Positions 10,752-22,842 of a stretch of DNA of 64,000 nt are shown here, piece after piece. A program made the translations under genes and the position numbers. The notes under the pieces were generated by a model. It was given only the letters and a program-made list of their open reading frames with translations. It was not told where the DNA came from and made no database searches. The first letter of the stretch is position 1. Each line of letters begins with the position of its first letter. The stretch is from Cordia subcordata (taxonomy: Eukaryota; Streptophyta; Magnoliopsida; Boraginales; Cordiaceae). The stretch covers positions 6,053,001 to 6,117,000 of the forward strand of contig JAPTOF010000021.1 of assembly GCA_028554755.1 (NCBI GenBank), written 5' to 3'.

Positions 10752-11130
10752 TCAACATTGTCCTCGTAACTAATGCTGCCTCCGTCATCATGAGCATCAT
10801 TATGAAAAAAATGCACGTCCAAAGTCATGTAAGACATCCCCCATGTCATCATGTGATTGCACTATAGGAACACCACTATTTACATTGCCACATTCGATGA
10901 ACTTTTCTCCATGATGAAACCATTTTATGTACTTTTTTTTTAACCCAATTTAGTAATAAGTGTGAACAAACAACCTCCCTAATCCCAAAGCAGTTGTTCT
11001 GGCATTTGGTACATAGACATCAGATCTCTGCTGCTTCAATGTGATTGAATGCATAATCTAGAAATTTTTTTACTCCTCATTCATATTGAGGATATTGCAT
11101 GTCACCTAATTCCATCTGACTTCTATCCAT
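10752..11130 (-). pseudogene. CACTA TNP2-type transposase, N-terminal part
   Basis: From an ATG at 11,130 the - strand reads as the transposase-associated domain at the start of TNP2 proteins. It shows GVKKFLDYAFNHIEAAEI, then a cysteine pair CLCTKCQNNCF and REVVCSHLLLNWV. Later codons contain several stops and a likely frame change. Skipping the MULE and one copy of the 9-bp duplication, the frame passes from this block into the one starting at 2,739. That shows the two blocks were once one gene. Two in-frame or near-frame stops close to the junction mean it was, or later became, defective. Confidence 0.85.
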
Positions 11131-13905
11131 CCTATAAAGTTTTAAAATAATATTAATTGTAATATATGTCACTCGTTTAGTTTTAGACAACTATATATTT
11201 TCAAATATACACATAAACGTTCAAACCATAGACCTTAGAAGAAAAAGAAAAAGGAAAATGAAAGGTACCTTACCACTTTATGATGATGGTAGGGTATAAA
11301 AAATTTAGAAATATTCATGGTTTTGTAGGTAACAATGATGGTAATTGTCCTAAATCTCAAGCCAATCAGTTGGTGGTCCTTTGAATTTCCTGAAAGAACT
11401 ATTTATTATTGCTGCTATATTTACCAATCTTTCACCTAAATCCATTTTTTATGAAATACAATGGACCGAGTTATTCGATGATTCTTACCCACTTTTCTTC
11501 TTTGGTCTTTGTGTTTAATTGTTTAGTGATGTTTTGTTGAATGGAGGATGATCAATGGACCATGCAACACAAATACTCATCAAGTTCAATAAGATTGTCA
11601 AAATTCAAAGAGTTTGTTGGATGGAAGATGGTCAAAATCTGCAGAGAAGCAATTAACAAGTAGACGTCAAGTTTTGGTATATTTAAGATTATGTTCTAGA
11701 AAATGATATTTTTTAAATCACATGAAAAATGTTTTGGATCACATGAAACTAGATTTCCAATCTCTATCAAAAGCTCTATATGTAGAGGTTTTTGTCATAC
11801 ACATTACTGGTATTTAGCACTGAAATAATCAATAGATGTTAACAGAGTTACCATCTTTGGATTTAATGATGCAAGACTAGAATTTTCGGTCTGCATTTAA
11901 AAGCTTTATATGTAAAGCTCGTGGTCATACATATAATGTTGTTTAGAGCTAAAAGGAAGGATGTTAACATATTTGTGATCTCAGGATTCTTCTATGTAAA
12001 GATTTAATATTACTGAAAGGATATTAACATTGCAGCGCTTCTAGATTAATAGTGAACAAGAAACGATGCAGTTATAACTTATGACAGAGATTTTCTTTTG
12101 GGGAACTCCTATTTATACTTTCATTTATCGATAATATATTGCCAGCAACAACTTTACTCGATATTTAACAACCACTCAATAGGACTTACAAAAACTCCCC
12201 TATAAAATTGCATTCTAATTCAAGTATGTATGTAAAGCAAACAGAGGAAAAAATGAACAAGCACGCATGCAAGACCAGCCTGCTTATTAAGTATAAAAAG
12301 ATCAGATAGAAGAATTCAGAAATTACTGAGGTAAAAAGGTTACAATTTCTTTTTAAACCAAATTATTAACAAGTGCATTTCATTAACTTGGTCAATTTCT
12401 CAAGGACTACACCTATGCCAAGATTCAAACTTCAAAGAAATGAATATTGGAAACTCTTAGACCAAAGGGTCCAGCTTCCATACGTACTTTATCAACGCTT
12501 GTCTTCAATGAGAAAAGCCAACATAACAAAGCCAGGACCGATATTCATCCGACCATTCTCAGTTCACTAAATAAAAAGCCTAAGCTTAATTTAGTGCTAA
12601 ACTACATAAAAGCTTAACATGTCTCGTATAAACGAGCAAATTCCAAAATTTTTGTTATTTTTCTTTTAGGTGATTAAGAAAAAAAGTTACCCATTTTAGG
12701 ATGTAATAAAATTTTTGGGAGGAAATTTCCCCCAAAACTTCATCAACACATGCCTAAAACATCTTGTGTAATTTTTTTGGAGATCAAAAAAGAAATTATC
12801 TTTTTTAAGATGTAATAAAAATTTTGGAAGGAAATTTTCTGCCCTCAACATACTTCTAAAAATTTACCTCACTATTTTAAGGCAAAAATCACTAAAGATT
12901 GACAGACACCAAAAGGAGGGCTAAGGTTAAAACAAGTCTTTCAATTTTGGTGGCGGACAAAGATTGTCTTCCACATTGCTACTAGTTTCTGGGTAATCTC
13001 TTGTTTTTTACGATCATTTCAACTAGCAATATTAAAATTTGCCAAAGTTGTTTTAAATCCTTTCTCGGCAAAAAAATTAAGGGCTAATACTGTTTTTATT
13101 TCCCCTACTAGTGTTGGGTTAGATTTTTTTTTGGTTTTTTTGTTTGTTGGAATCAGTATTTGGATTTATTTTGTGAAGAAGACAGAAGAAAATGATGATT
13201 GGGACCCATTAGGAAGATTACACCAAAAAAGAAAAGAAGAAGCAAAGAAAAGGAACTTTTAGGAAGACTAGAAGCTCTTTGCTAAAAACACTGTAAAACA
13301 TTAAACGTTATTTATTTATTTGTTTACTAAACTTTTTAATTTTTTTTATTGAAATTGTGATGACTTCTAGGAAGAGTAGAAGCTCTTTGCCAAAACACTG
13401 TAAAAAATTTAATGTTATTATTATTATTTTTTTGCTAACGTTTTAAAATTTTTTTATTGAAATTGTGATGACTTTTTTCACTAAGTAATGATTAGTTTTT
13501 CTTTTTTCTTCTTTTGTTACATTAGTTTGAAAAATAATTTAGGCAGAACTGTTAGAAAGATTAGACCAAAAAAAAGAAAGAAACTTTTGGAAAGGTGATA
13601 AAAAAAATTAAATTTTATTAGATGTCTCAAAGGGAGTTTGTAAACTGTAAGAAAAGCTTTTGCCGACAATACTGTATGAAAAGTTCAATGTTATTATTAT
13701 TTTTTTTTGGTAAACTTTCTTTTTATATTTTTATTGAAAATGCGATGACTTTTCTTATTGATTAATGATTAGTTTTCTTTTTTTTTTTTTTTACATTAGC
13801 TTGTTATGGCGAGTAAAATTTGCAGCGAGGTATATTAAATGAGTATTCAAGTATGTATTTATTTTGAAATTTGAAAAAATATTATATTCAATATAAAATA
13901 TTTTT
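11131..13905. other. Intergenic or control region between the divergent CACTA genes
   Basis: I see no convincing gene here. A 65-codon open frame at 12,373-12,570 has no recognisable domain. Repeated blocks occur. A phrase of about 40 bases around 11,770-11,810 (CTATATGTAGAGG) recurs diverged at 11,900-11,940. A block around 12,690-12,745 (TTTTAGGATGTAATAAAA) recurs at 12,800-12,850. The phrase ATTGAAATTGTGATGACTT recurs at about 13,348, 13,456 and, diverged, 13,733. Long T and A runs are common. Confidence 0.5.
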
Positions 13906-15987
13906 ATGGCTTTTTTAAATATTTTTTCCCTTCTTGGTGTAGATTCTTCTATAAACAAGAGAAAAGGACGTGGGATAACTTGCAACAAGAAATTAGGAAA
14001 GAAAATAAACAATAGATACTTAATTGATCTTTGCTTTTATAAACAATTTGGTAAAGTTTGTGCGAACGACGCTAATCTCTTTAAAGCCAAGGCAACTATT
14101 TGCATTAGACAAGTTGCACCATTAGATGCCAAAAAATGGGATACCATAACTCAAGAAGATAAACATAAGATGCAGAAATATTTGAATGTTGGTATTTTTC
14201 ATTACTTTTAATTTTAAATTTGGCAATAATATCTTTCTTATCTCAATGTTTATTAATATTTTTCAAACTATAAATGTAACCATTTTTTATTTTTTTTCTT
14301 TTACCATTTTCAAGCAAAATTTGAGTTTATTAGATGAGGAATATCGTCCAATTACGGCGAACCAACTAAGGCGCCAGTTCAATACAAAAAGGAATCGCTT
14401 ACTCATATATTACAAGAAACTCAAAAATGAGGAAAAAGATCTATTGCAGCTCTGCCCTAAAGAACTTCAGTCAAATGTGTGGAAAACACTAATTGCGAAA
14501 AGATTTGAGAATGAAGATTTTGAGGGGTGATTTGAAGTATATCTTCTAAAGCCCTTATTATATCTTGTTTATATTTATTGGTGTATTACTCTATTAATTA
14601 ATATTTCTTAATCTAGGCATGAAGTGTTAAGAATGCATAAACTCAAAAGAAACAGTCAATGATAGCACTATAGGAACTAATAGCTTGTTTGGAATAGTCT
14701 TATTTGAAATTTGAAATCTGAAATCTGATAAGCATCTTATCTGATAAGTGTTTTTTAAGAAATAAGTATCTGATATAATAAGACTGTTTGGTTTGTTAGC
14801 TGAAATGTTGTTATAAGTTATTTTGATAATAATGTTATCAATTTTAACTCATGGTATTTTAATTTATAATTAACTAATAAATTATAAAATATAAATATTA
14901 ATTAATTTTTAATTTTGTTTTAAAAATTTTAAATTTTTGAAATTTTGACTTTTAATATTTAATTTTTAACATTTTTTATTTTTAAATTTTTTTGTTTTTA
15001 AATTTTAAATTTTAAAATTTTATTTTTATTTTTAAATTTTATTTTAATTTTTTAATTTTATTTATTTTTAATTTTTATATTTTTAAATTTTTATTTTTAA
15101 TTATTTTCTATTTGATAAGATATAAGATAAGATATAAGTACCCAAAACCCAACTTATTTTTTATAACTACAAATAAGACATCTTATGAAAAGTATCTTAT
15201 AAGTGTCTTATAATAAGCTGATAACAAATAATCTTTTTCACATAAGTTGTCAAATAAGATAAGTATCTTATAATAAACTCCAAACAAACACAGCATAAAT
15301 CAATAGTTCAAATTGCACATCAGTTGATAAATACAATTTCCATTCATTTTTTTTAGTATTATATAATTTGCATTAATAAATATATAAATAAATTAATAAT
15401 ATTTTTTCACTAAAGAGATAAAAAGATTGGGAAACGGCCAAATGCGGTAGAAGTGTGGAAAGCAACATACTATAAAAATAATGCTTGGAATGTTCTAGAT
15501 GGCAAGGATATTTTGGTAAGCTTTTTAATTACTATTATATTTTTTATTGCATTCTAGAGCAGTAATTTGATCTTATATTTTTATTGTAGCATCAATTAGA
15601 AAAGGTAGCTCAAACGCACAATGAACAGATATCAACCGCACCAATACCACTAGTAGAGCATTTTGCTATTGTGTTAGGAAGAAAACCAAGTTACTCAAAA
15701 GGCGTTGAGACAAAAAGAGCCACACAACAAATGATTGAAAGATGACGTATTTTAGGCACATGCTAAAGCCACGGAGAAGCGAACAGAGGAACTAGAAAAT
15801 AAAGTTTAAATGCTTGATGACGCAAAAACAAGAAGAGATCAATGCCCAATTAAAGGTTCAAATAGATTCTCAAGAAGAAAGGTTTAACAAGCAAATTGAA
15901 GAATTGGACTCGGAGCATAGACCAATACAATCTCAACATGATATGCTACAAGTAGCTGTGCAAAAAGAGTTGGAGCATCAAAATTAA
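13906..15987 (+). pseudogene. CACTA-associated Transposase_24 (PTTA-like) gene, broken
   Basis: The first block (13,906-14,170) has KRKGRGITCNKKLGKKINNR, followed by ICIRQVAPLDAKKWDTI and EDKHKMQKYLN. It is joined through a GT-AG gap (14,171-14,313) to LLDEEYRPITANQLRRQFN (from about 14,325). Next come GKRPNAVEVWKATYYKNN (15,430-15,515), a GTAAGC donor, and after an acceptor at 15,590 the stretch PLVEHFAIVLGRKPSYSKG. A charged coiled-coil-like tail ends at TAA 15,985-15,987. This order is that of the plant Transposase_24 family, commonly the second gene of CACTA elements. Stops interrupt the last exon (near 15,744 and 15,809). A MITE-like insert occupies the gap before the third block. Confidence 0.75.
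14682..15294. mobile_element. hAT-like MITE inside the Transposase_24 gene
   Basis: The ends are imperfect inverted repeats. The left reads GCTTGTTTGGAATAGTCTTA, and the right, reversed, reads GTTTGTTTGGAGTTTATTATA. Inside are many inverted copies of GATAAG/CTTATC and a very AT-rich core (14,880-15,110) made of A3-5/T3-5 runs. The style fits hAT-type MITEs. I could not find a clean 8-bp target duplication. Confidence 0.55.
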
Positions 15988-16259
15988 AATTTTTGTTCCA
16001 CATTACATTAATAGTGATATCCTTGATAGTTTTTCATCTGTTTCGTCTCAGAATCAAGAAAATGGAAAATGATCTATTTTCTTATATGGACAAGTTAATA
16101 TTTTTAGTGATAATCTCATGTTGAACATTAATATAGGATTTTGTATCAAATTTGAATTTTATTATAAAATTTTGGTATTACATTTACAATCGCAATGTTG
16201 AACTTTATTAATTTCATGCCAAGAGGTTTTTTAATCATTTCTAATATATTTGTTCAATT

Positions 16260-16791
16260 AAAAATTAATTTTATAAAGTCAGCATAAAAAATCTATTGAC
16301 CATATTATAGTGTCATAATAGCATAAATAAGTATCACTAAAATTACAATTCAACTATGATGATATTGGTGTCTCAATAACTTATTGTGATGGCATTAACC
16401 ATCACTAATATTATAATTAAATAGTGACCATAGTATGAGTCACAAATAATGAAACTTTATAGTGCCATACATTTGTGACAAAAATAAGAGAAGTTGTGAC
16501 AATTATTATCGTCACTACATCTTGATCATTATAGTAACTAATATGTGAACACAATTGAAATATATTATTATGACGATAATATTTGTTACTAGAAAAAGGG
16601 ACTAAAAGTGACATAATTATTTGTCACTATATATGATAATGTAGTAACATAATAAAATTTTCTCACAAAAATTATTAGTAATGTGAATATAGGTGATGAC
16701 AGATGACAACTGTCACTAAAAAAATTAGTGACGAATTTTTAGCTTTTAGTGACAATTTTATGCATTACAAAATGTCTAATTTCTTGTAGTG
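16260..16791 (-). repeat. CACTA right terminus and subterminal repeats
   Basis: The last 13 bases are CACTACAAGAAAT read inward on the - strand. Inside this end the motifs GTGAC, GTCACTA and TTAGTGAC occur a dozen or more times in both orientations. Examples are at 16,690-16,760 and in the denser, more diverged run at 16,330-16,650. The three bases beyond the end are CTA, one possible half of a 3-bp target duplication. Confidence 0.85.
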
Positions 16792-17199
16792 CTAGTGATC
16801 ACTACCTCCAGAAGGAACTTACATGACTACTCCACTAAACTATGCCTCATTATGCTTGCCCAAGAGAGATATTCACCAAACTATGCCTTATTGTCTTCTC
16901 TTTGAAACACAAAATCCAGTTCCTCGTAGTTAGTCCTTCTCTCACGTATGGCCCATACTGCTACAATGACGTAGTATTTTTGTCACTCCTACCCAATGAA
17001 ATTGCCACACTTGTGATCGTACTCCTTGGAAGACCAAACCATCCATCCATCAATCTCTCCACCTTTAAACTCTCCAAAGTCAAAAACCATATTGAGTCAT
17101 CCCAAAACACACACATAACTACTTGGAATTTGGCAAAACAAACTGCAAATTTAGACTCAACATGTAGAAAAATCTTTGGAACCCTCTAGTCTGTAAGAC
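16792..17199. other. Unassigned flank to the right of the CACTA element
   Basis: This stretch holds a 115-codon open frame (16,842-17,189, + strand) with no domain I recognise and no splice context. It may simply be older repeat DNA. I see no other feature. Confidence 0.4.
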
Positions 17200-18290
17200 C
17201 TAGTAATGTACATTTGGTCCTTTTAATATTAAGCATATAAACCTTATTGGCACACACAATAAAGCACAAAAAGAGTAAAGCTAGACTGTTACCCTTCGAG
17301 CATGAATCATCGAGTTTATGGCTTCTTTGTTGAATCAACCATTGTTTGATATGTTCTCTTGATCTTCTCCACTATGATCAAGTTCCTATTCTTGAGTGTT
17401 ATAGTGTGTTAAGTGGGTCAGCATAATTTTAGAGAAATTTTAGACAATCGAGGGCTGATTCTAGTTGATAAAATTCTGGGACGTGTTTTTAATATAGTGT
17501 GCACTTTCCCTGCACACTTCCCAATACTCTAAAAAGGCTCATCTTGGGTCTTGCACTATGCCCACTATATAGTGTAAGGCAATCCTAAAAGGAAATGTTC
17601 ATAGGATATTAATTGTTGCCAACAATATCCCTGCTTCTTTTTTCTTAAAATTGAATATTCCTAAGGATAAGAACAATCCTAATATTCCATCTTTTAACAC
17701 ACCAAATTATCTTTTATCCATGTAGGGCGTGTGCCAACTAAGATTCCCAAAGTCAAATTACGAAAACTTGGCCATAAGAAACGTTTTCCTAATTTCTTCA
17801 CTTAAATCTAATTGAGTAAAATAACCATTCTTAATAATCAACTCTTAATAGGAATATGACTAGTGGAGGGAGCAAAAGATATAACTATCTTGACTCCTAA
17901 TATGACCAAAATATCCTTGTCGACGACATTAATGACACTTTGACTTTAGTTCCATTCCTCTATAGGACTAAGGCAGTACTTCAAGGATAGTTATTAATAT
18001 CTTATAAGCTTGTCATTAAACAAGAGGGGTTTTTCTTTGATCTTTTAAATCAAATGACCAAAGCACCTCTCAATGCATCCATGTAGTCAAGGCTAGTCCT
18101 TTCACTTGTACTATCACCTCCTCAACTACATCTCAACCTTGAAATCTATAGTCCAATAGAATAATCATCCATTGGTCGTGACACTCTTGATCTAGGAAGC
18201 AACCCACAAGCCAAATGACCAATATACTCCCGAAGGAGAATGTCACTAAATCTAGATTTAGATGAACATGCAGAAAAATCTGAGAGGGCA
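17200..18290 (-). repeat. LTR-like repeat, family A, inverted copy
   Basis: Reversed, it runs parallel to 19,080-20,065. Shared phrases include GATGGAATATTAGGATTG, AGTTGGCA followed by CTACATGGATA, CACTATATAGTGGG (TATA-like), and the terminal GTGGAGAAGATCAAGAG. Divergence is substantial with several indels, so the copies are old. The gap of about 290 bp to the next copy (18,291-18,583) shows nothing I can assign. Confidence 0.65.
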
Positions 18291-18583
18291 CAAAGATTCT
18301 ACTGTTGTACATATAAGTCTCAGCTAATTAAAATATAATACCTAACACATATAGAAGTAGATTTTATTAAATTAATATCTCTCTTATAGCGCATCAAAGT
18401 GTTGCACCCTATTCGTCAGTTCATCCACACATGCTCGCTTAGTACTAGTAAGTATATTGTCTTCCATATTTGATAGTAATGTTCCCAAAAAACATGCTTA
18501 AAATGGTCTAGTCTCAAATAAGACAAACGTACTAAAGAGATAAGTCCCAAAAAACTCTCCAATGACTTAGGTAGTCTTATTAT

Positions 18584-20065
18584 TGTATGCCCTAAAGATA
18601 AATATTACTGGATAGTAGACATATTACGCTCATATTGATATGATTAAGTTTGCACATTATATCCATTCTACTATGTATTACATATATGTGAAAGTCCTAT
18701 AATACAAACTAATAACTTGTGTCCGTGATGAGGTTGGACACAAAGTAGCTGTTATAATATCATGAACTAGTCCATAACCGAACGGTAGTGTTGGGTACTC
18801 TATTTTGATAAGGTTATAGTGAATAAGTCTCCTTGTTAGAGTGAATTACCTAGATCATTGGATTTTTTCTTTTTTTTGGAATTGACTCCTTAGTATTTAT
18901 GTCAGGCATTGGATAGGACCACCACAAGTATGTCTTCTAGGAACCGTTCTACCAAGAGAGAAGACAATATACTCTTTATTATTGACTGATTACCACTCTT
19001 AATATTGAGCATGTGCGGATAAAGTAACGAAGTTAGGTAGAACACTTTGTTGCATCATGGGAGAGATTTTGATTTGAAAAGGTCTTCTATCCCTGTGCGT
19101 TGGGTGTTGTGTTCTAGTTATTGGGACATGCATATACAACAGTAAAGTCTATATGTCCCATTGAATTTGTCTGCATAATTATCTAAATCTATTAATATTA
19201 CTTTCAAGGATACAACAATCATTTGGTTCGTGGGTCACTCCCTAGATTAAGGGTATCATGTCCAGTGGATGATTATTCTATTGGATAAGAGATTCTAAGG
19301 TTGAGATGTAGTCTTGAAGGTGATGGTACAAGTGAAATGACTGGCCTTAACTATTGGTATACATAGAAGGGAATTCGTTAATTTCACTTGGTAGGTTAAA
19401 GACAAAGGTCACTTGAGCAAATGACAAGCTTTTGAGATGTTGTGATTATCCTTGAAGAGAAACTCTAGTCTTCTGATCGAATACACTAAGTCAAAGCGCC
19501 CTTAATGTTGTCAAAAGCGTGGCGAGGACATTTTGGTCATATTGGGAGCCAAGAGTAATTAAGTCTTTTGGTCTTCCACTAGTCGTCTTCCTATTGGCTT
19601 AATTAATGAGGTTGGCTAATTTTATGTGGGATTGCTCAATTAAGATTTAAGTTTGGAAATAGAAAATTTGAATCCAAATTTCCCTAATTTAACTTATGGG
19701 CATTTTAGTTGGCATGAGGTCTACATGGATAGAAGATTTTTTGGTGTATTGGAAGATGGAATATTAGGATTGATCTTATCTTTAGGAATATTTCATTTCT
19801 AGAAAGGGAAAGAGGGGTATTATTGAAAACAACTAATACAGGAACCTTTCCTAATTAGGTTTATCACACAATACATATAGTGGGATTTGGCAAGACCCAT
19901 TAGAGCCTCTTGGTAGTATTATTTTGAGTATGCAAGAAAATACACACAACACACTAGAAATACACAATAGGCAAAAATTACTCTTAGTTAAGTGTCTTTC
20001 TCCAAGACTGTGCTTCTCCACTAATAGCACTACTACACCCAAGACATAGGAGCTTGGATATAGTG
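18584..20065 (+). repeat. LTR-like repeat, family A, long copy
   Basis: It begins TGTATGCCCTAAAGATAAAT, which resembles the start of a plant Copia LTR. It continues through the block shared with 1-1,165 (GGGTGTTGTGTTCTAGTTAT near 19,100) to the region beside a TATA-like CATATAGTGGG near 19,875 and the phrase GTGGAGAAGATCAAGAG at about 20,063. No primer binding site, coding sequence or partner in direct orientation adjoins it, so it may be a solo LTR or a rearranged end. Confidence 0.6.
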
Positions 20066-20769
20066 GAGAAGATCAAGAGGGAGCATCAAAAGTCAAATTC
20101 TCATATTAGGATAGTCGGATTCCCAGATTTATTACTAAAATAAAAAATATTGAATTGGTTATAAATATTTTTCCACATGGACAATATTACAACAATATAA
20201 ATTTAGTACACTAAAATTACAATGATACTAAGTTAAGAAATACACTGGGATTAGGCGTGGCCACTATAAGCTTTGAAAAGCAAGATAAGCGAAACTAGTT
20301 GTATTACTTCCAATTTGCTAGCTTTTGTTTAATTTTTTTTCTAGTCCTCCAAGTGAAAAAAAATCTTGTCGAGCTCCTCAATAGTACTAGAGATCATTTG
20401 TGCTATCCGTCATGGAATTGGACCATCTCCATAATCGAGCATCTTAACAAAAGCTTGTCTATTAAAGGCCTTCTGCGAGAGTCTCATCTAAAAAACACAA
20501 ATCATTCCTTTCTTATCCTATCCTAGAATGTTCACTAGGGTTTAGTTGTTAGATATGCAATTCTAAATTATGAAGAAAAAAAAAAACCAAAATATCGGTT
20601 ATCTAATATCCGATTTTAGATAAAAAAAAAGATATCCAAAATTCGACCCAAAAATCCAAAAGAATCTGGATATCGAATTGGACACATCTTTTATTCGAAA
20701 TTTTGTAATTCTATCTACGCGTTTGAATGTGGATACAAATTCATATACGAATACGAATGTCGATATTCA
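20066..20769 (-). repeat. Unassigned stretch with a hAT end-like fragment
   Basis: 20,066-20,570 shows nothing recognisable. From about 20,580 to 20,758 the - strand begins TTAGGGGTGTGAATATCGAC and continues with ATATCC/GGATA-type repeats. This matches in style the left end of the hAT at 22,157 (TAGGGGTGG then CCATATCCGAACTCGTATC). It is probably a truncated relative in opposite orientation. Confidence 0.45.
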
Positions 20770-22148
20770 CACCCCTAACTCAGCCCTCAAGACCAAGCAC
20801 CAAACCAGCATCGCCCAGGCCATCATAAGTAGTGCAGACTAAGACCCACTTAAGCGCCTTCACAAAATCATGCATGACGAGGTTAATTTTTAATTATATT
20901 TTTATACCTCTTGAACTTTAATTTGGTGGTTGATTGAATTTTATTTAGAATAAATTCTACGTAATTATATGATTTTTATGGATAGAAAAAATGAAATTTT
21001 GGATAAAAGTAGTTCTTTTCATTTCTTGGCCATAACTTTTCACTCGAGATTCAATTTGAGGCGATTCAAATATCTACGAAAAGCTCAAAAGGAGATATAT
21101 GACTTTGTGTTCGAAGATTGAGCTAATTGTAATATTAAGATGGTCAAAATTAGAGTTGAAGTTTTTGGGTTGGAATTGGAAAAGTTGACCATGGCATTTA
21201 TTGATGTGGACCCCATCATAAATGTCAAAGAAAGAAAGAAAAAAAAAGGAAGTTCGCAAGACTTGTGGCAGTAGAAGTGTGGAACTTATATATGTTGAGA
21301 TTGGATAGAGGTTGAGACGTGCAAGGCAAAGCTCAATCGCGTGGGAAAAAAATAAGCAATGACATTTTGGAATCCAGTCCTTTCTCATTTTAATTTTTTT
21401 CTAGTTTGATTCCTTTACTTGTTAATATTTAGATTTAAATTTTAATTTCTGTTTTAGAATTCAAAATTTAATTTTTATTCTAAATTTCAGTTTGGAATAA
21501 ATGTATGATAAAAATTTTAATTACTTGTTTTGATTCCTATGATAGTTTTAATTTTAAAGTTTAATTTTAGGATTTATTTTTAGATTTAGTTTTAAATTTT
21601 AATTTTATTATTTGTTATTATTTAATTTGTCTCAAAATTTTATTTTGTGTTCCATGTTTTTAGTTATGAACTAGAATTATTTTCTAGGTTGCCATGAATC
21701 TTTAATTGCCTCTTGTTAATTTGATGTCAATTAATTTATTTTCTTGAGTGATTGTTCTATTTGTATTTCATTCTTTTAATTTAATTGACCACTCAATTAA
21801 TCGTTTAGGAATTCTTAACTAAATTAGAAGAAGAGGTTTGGAATTAGTTTTGAAATAGAATAACATCAATTTTATGAGATAAGAATATACTAATAGAATT
21901 TATGCAAAATTTGATGAAATCTTTGATCTTAATGAATCTTTATTTATTTCAATTTGCGTAGAAATATAGTGAATTGGTAAGTAGAGATATTATTACTTAG
22001 TCTTGGAAGAGATTAGTGATAAACCTTACGATTTCTAGTTTCCACTTAAGAATAAAATTGATTGACTACAGAAAGAGAGAGTTAAAGTTGATTGAGAAGA
22101 TGAAATTGTTAACCTTAGCCATTTTAGCATTAGAATTTAATTCTTGTT
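20770..22148 (+). repeat. Gypsy-type LTR, left portion, cut by a hAT insertion
   Basis: It resembles LTRs of plant Gypsy elements in style (the phrase GGCCATAACTTTTCACTCGAG near 21,035, long AT-rich tracts, no open frame). It stops at the 8-bp target duplication of the hAT (22,149-22,156). The sequence resumes at 35,050 and ends around 35,265 with an LTR-tail-like GTGCACTTGCGG. The family is not identified. Confidence 0.5.
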
Positions 22149-22156
22149 AGTTTGAG
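22149..22156. repeat. Target site duplication, left copy (hAT 1)
   Basis: AGTTTGAG directly precedes TAGGGGTGG and recurs exactly at 35,042-35,049 after CCGGCCCCTA. Eight bases is the hAT signature. Confidence 0.8.
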
Positions 22157-22694
22157 TAGGGGTGGTACTATCCAACCCATATCCGAACTCGTATCTACAT
22201 CCACATTCGAACGGGCAGAAAAAATAGCACATTTTTGGATTTTGGATTATCTGGTCCAACATCCGAAACATGTATGAATGCGCTCAATCGTTAAATCCTG
22301 TTATTGTGACGTTAGATTGATGATGCTTAACTTCAGGCTAGTCTAAATCGAGTCTCTTTTGGCTTTAAACTTAACCAATAGGTTTTCGAGTATGATTAGT
22401 CAACTGTAGTGGTACTAGGTCTTAGCTTTAAACTCGGCCAATGGTTTAGGCACTATGGTAAGTTCAATCTAAGTCATCTAGGTTGTCAATTAGTTAACCC
22501 TAAGGCCCTAGGCCATAAGGACCCCGCGATACTCAGCTACCAAATATCGTCATGCTCGGATTACACCATTTTAAGCATTAGAAACCAACATGTATGATAT
22601 TGAAATCATATTTACTACTAAGGCATGCAAACATGTACATAGACATGTTTCAATAATGAATTAGAAGTGATTAGTAGCAAATAGACATCAATAT

Positions 22695-22805
22695 ACATGC
22701 ATACATACATATATACACACATACACACACACACACACTATTATCAAACACTTAGACATGTATTGAAATAATCAATTGAAACCATAAAAGCAAAGCGCGC
22801 GCGCG

Positions 22806-22841
<36 letters not shown>

Positions 22842-22842
22842 A
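22695..22842. repeat. Compound microsatellite (CA)n, (CG)n, (TA)n
   Basis: ATAC/CA repeats occur at 22,695-22,739. A composite run of (CG)5, (CA)11 and (TA)9 occupies about 22,796-22,841. Confidence 0.9.

Larger units (their letters stand above)
1166..16791. mobile_element. CACTA (En/Spm) DNA transposon, decayed, left end missing
   Basis: Three things define the element. A TNP2-type transposase runs on the - strand in two blocks (1,166-2,739 and 10,752-11,130). A Transposase_24-type gene runs on the + strand (13,906-15,987). The right end at 16,791 reads CACTACAAGAAATTAG on the - strand, which is the CACTA family terminus. The 500 bases inside that end are full of TAGTGAC/GTCACTA motifs, as expected for subterminal transposase binding sites. 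No matching left terminus is visible; the transposase runs into LTR-like sequence at about 1,165. The two genes diverge from about 11.1-13.9 kb. An 8-kb MULE interrupts TNP2. The coding parts carry many stops and frameshifts, so this copy cannot be autonomous. Confidence 0.85.

Noticed and set aside
12373..12570. 65-codon open frame between the CACTA genes
   Set aside because: There is no recognisable domain, no splice context and the length is expected by chance.
16842..17189. 115-codon open frame beside the CACTA end
   Set aside because: Nothing in it resembles a known family, and it lies between repeats without promoter or splice signals. Kept only as an unassigned flank.
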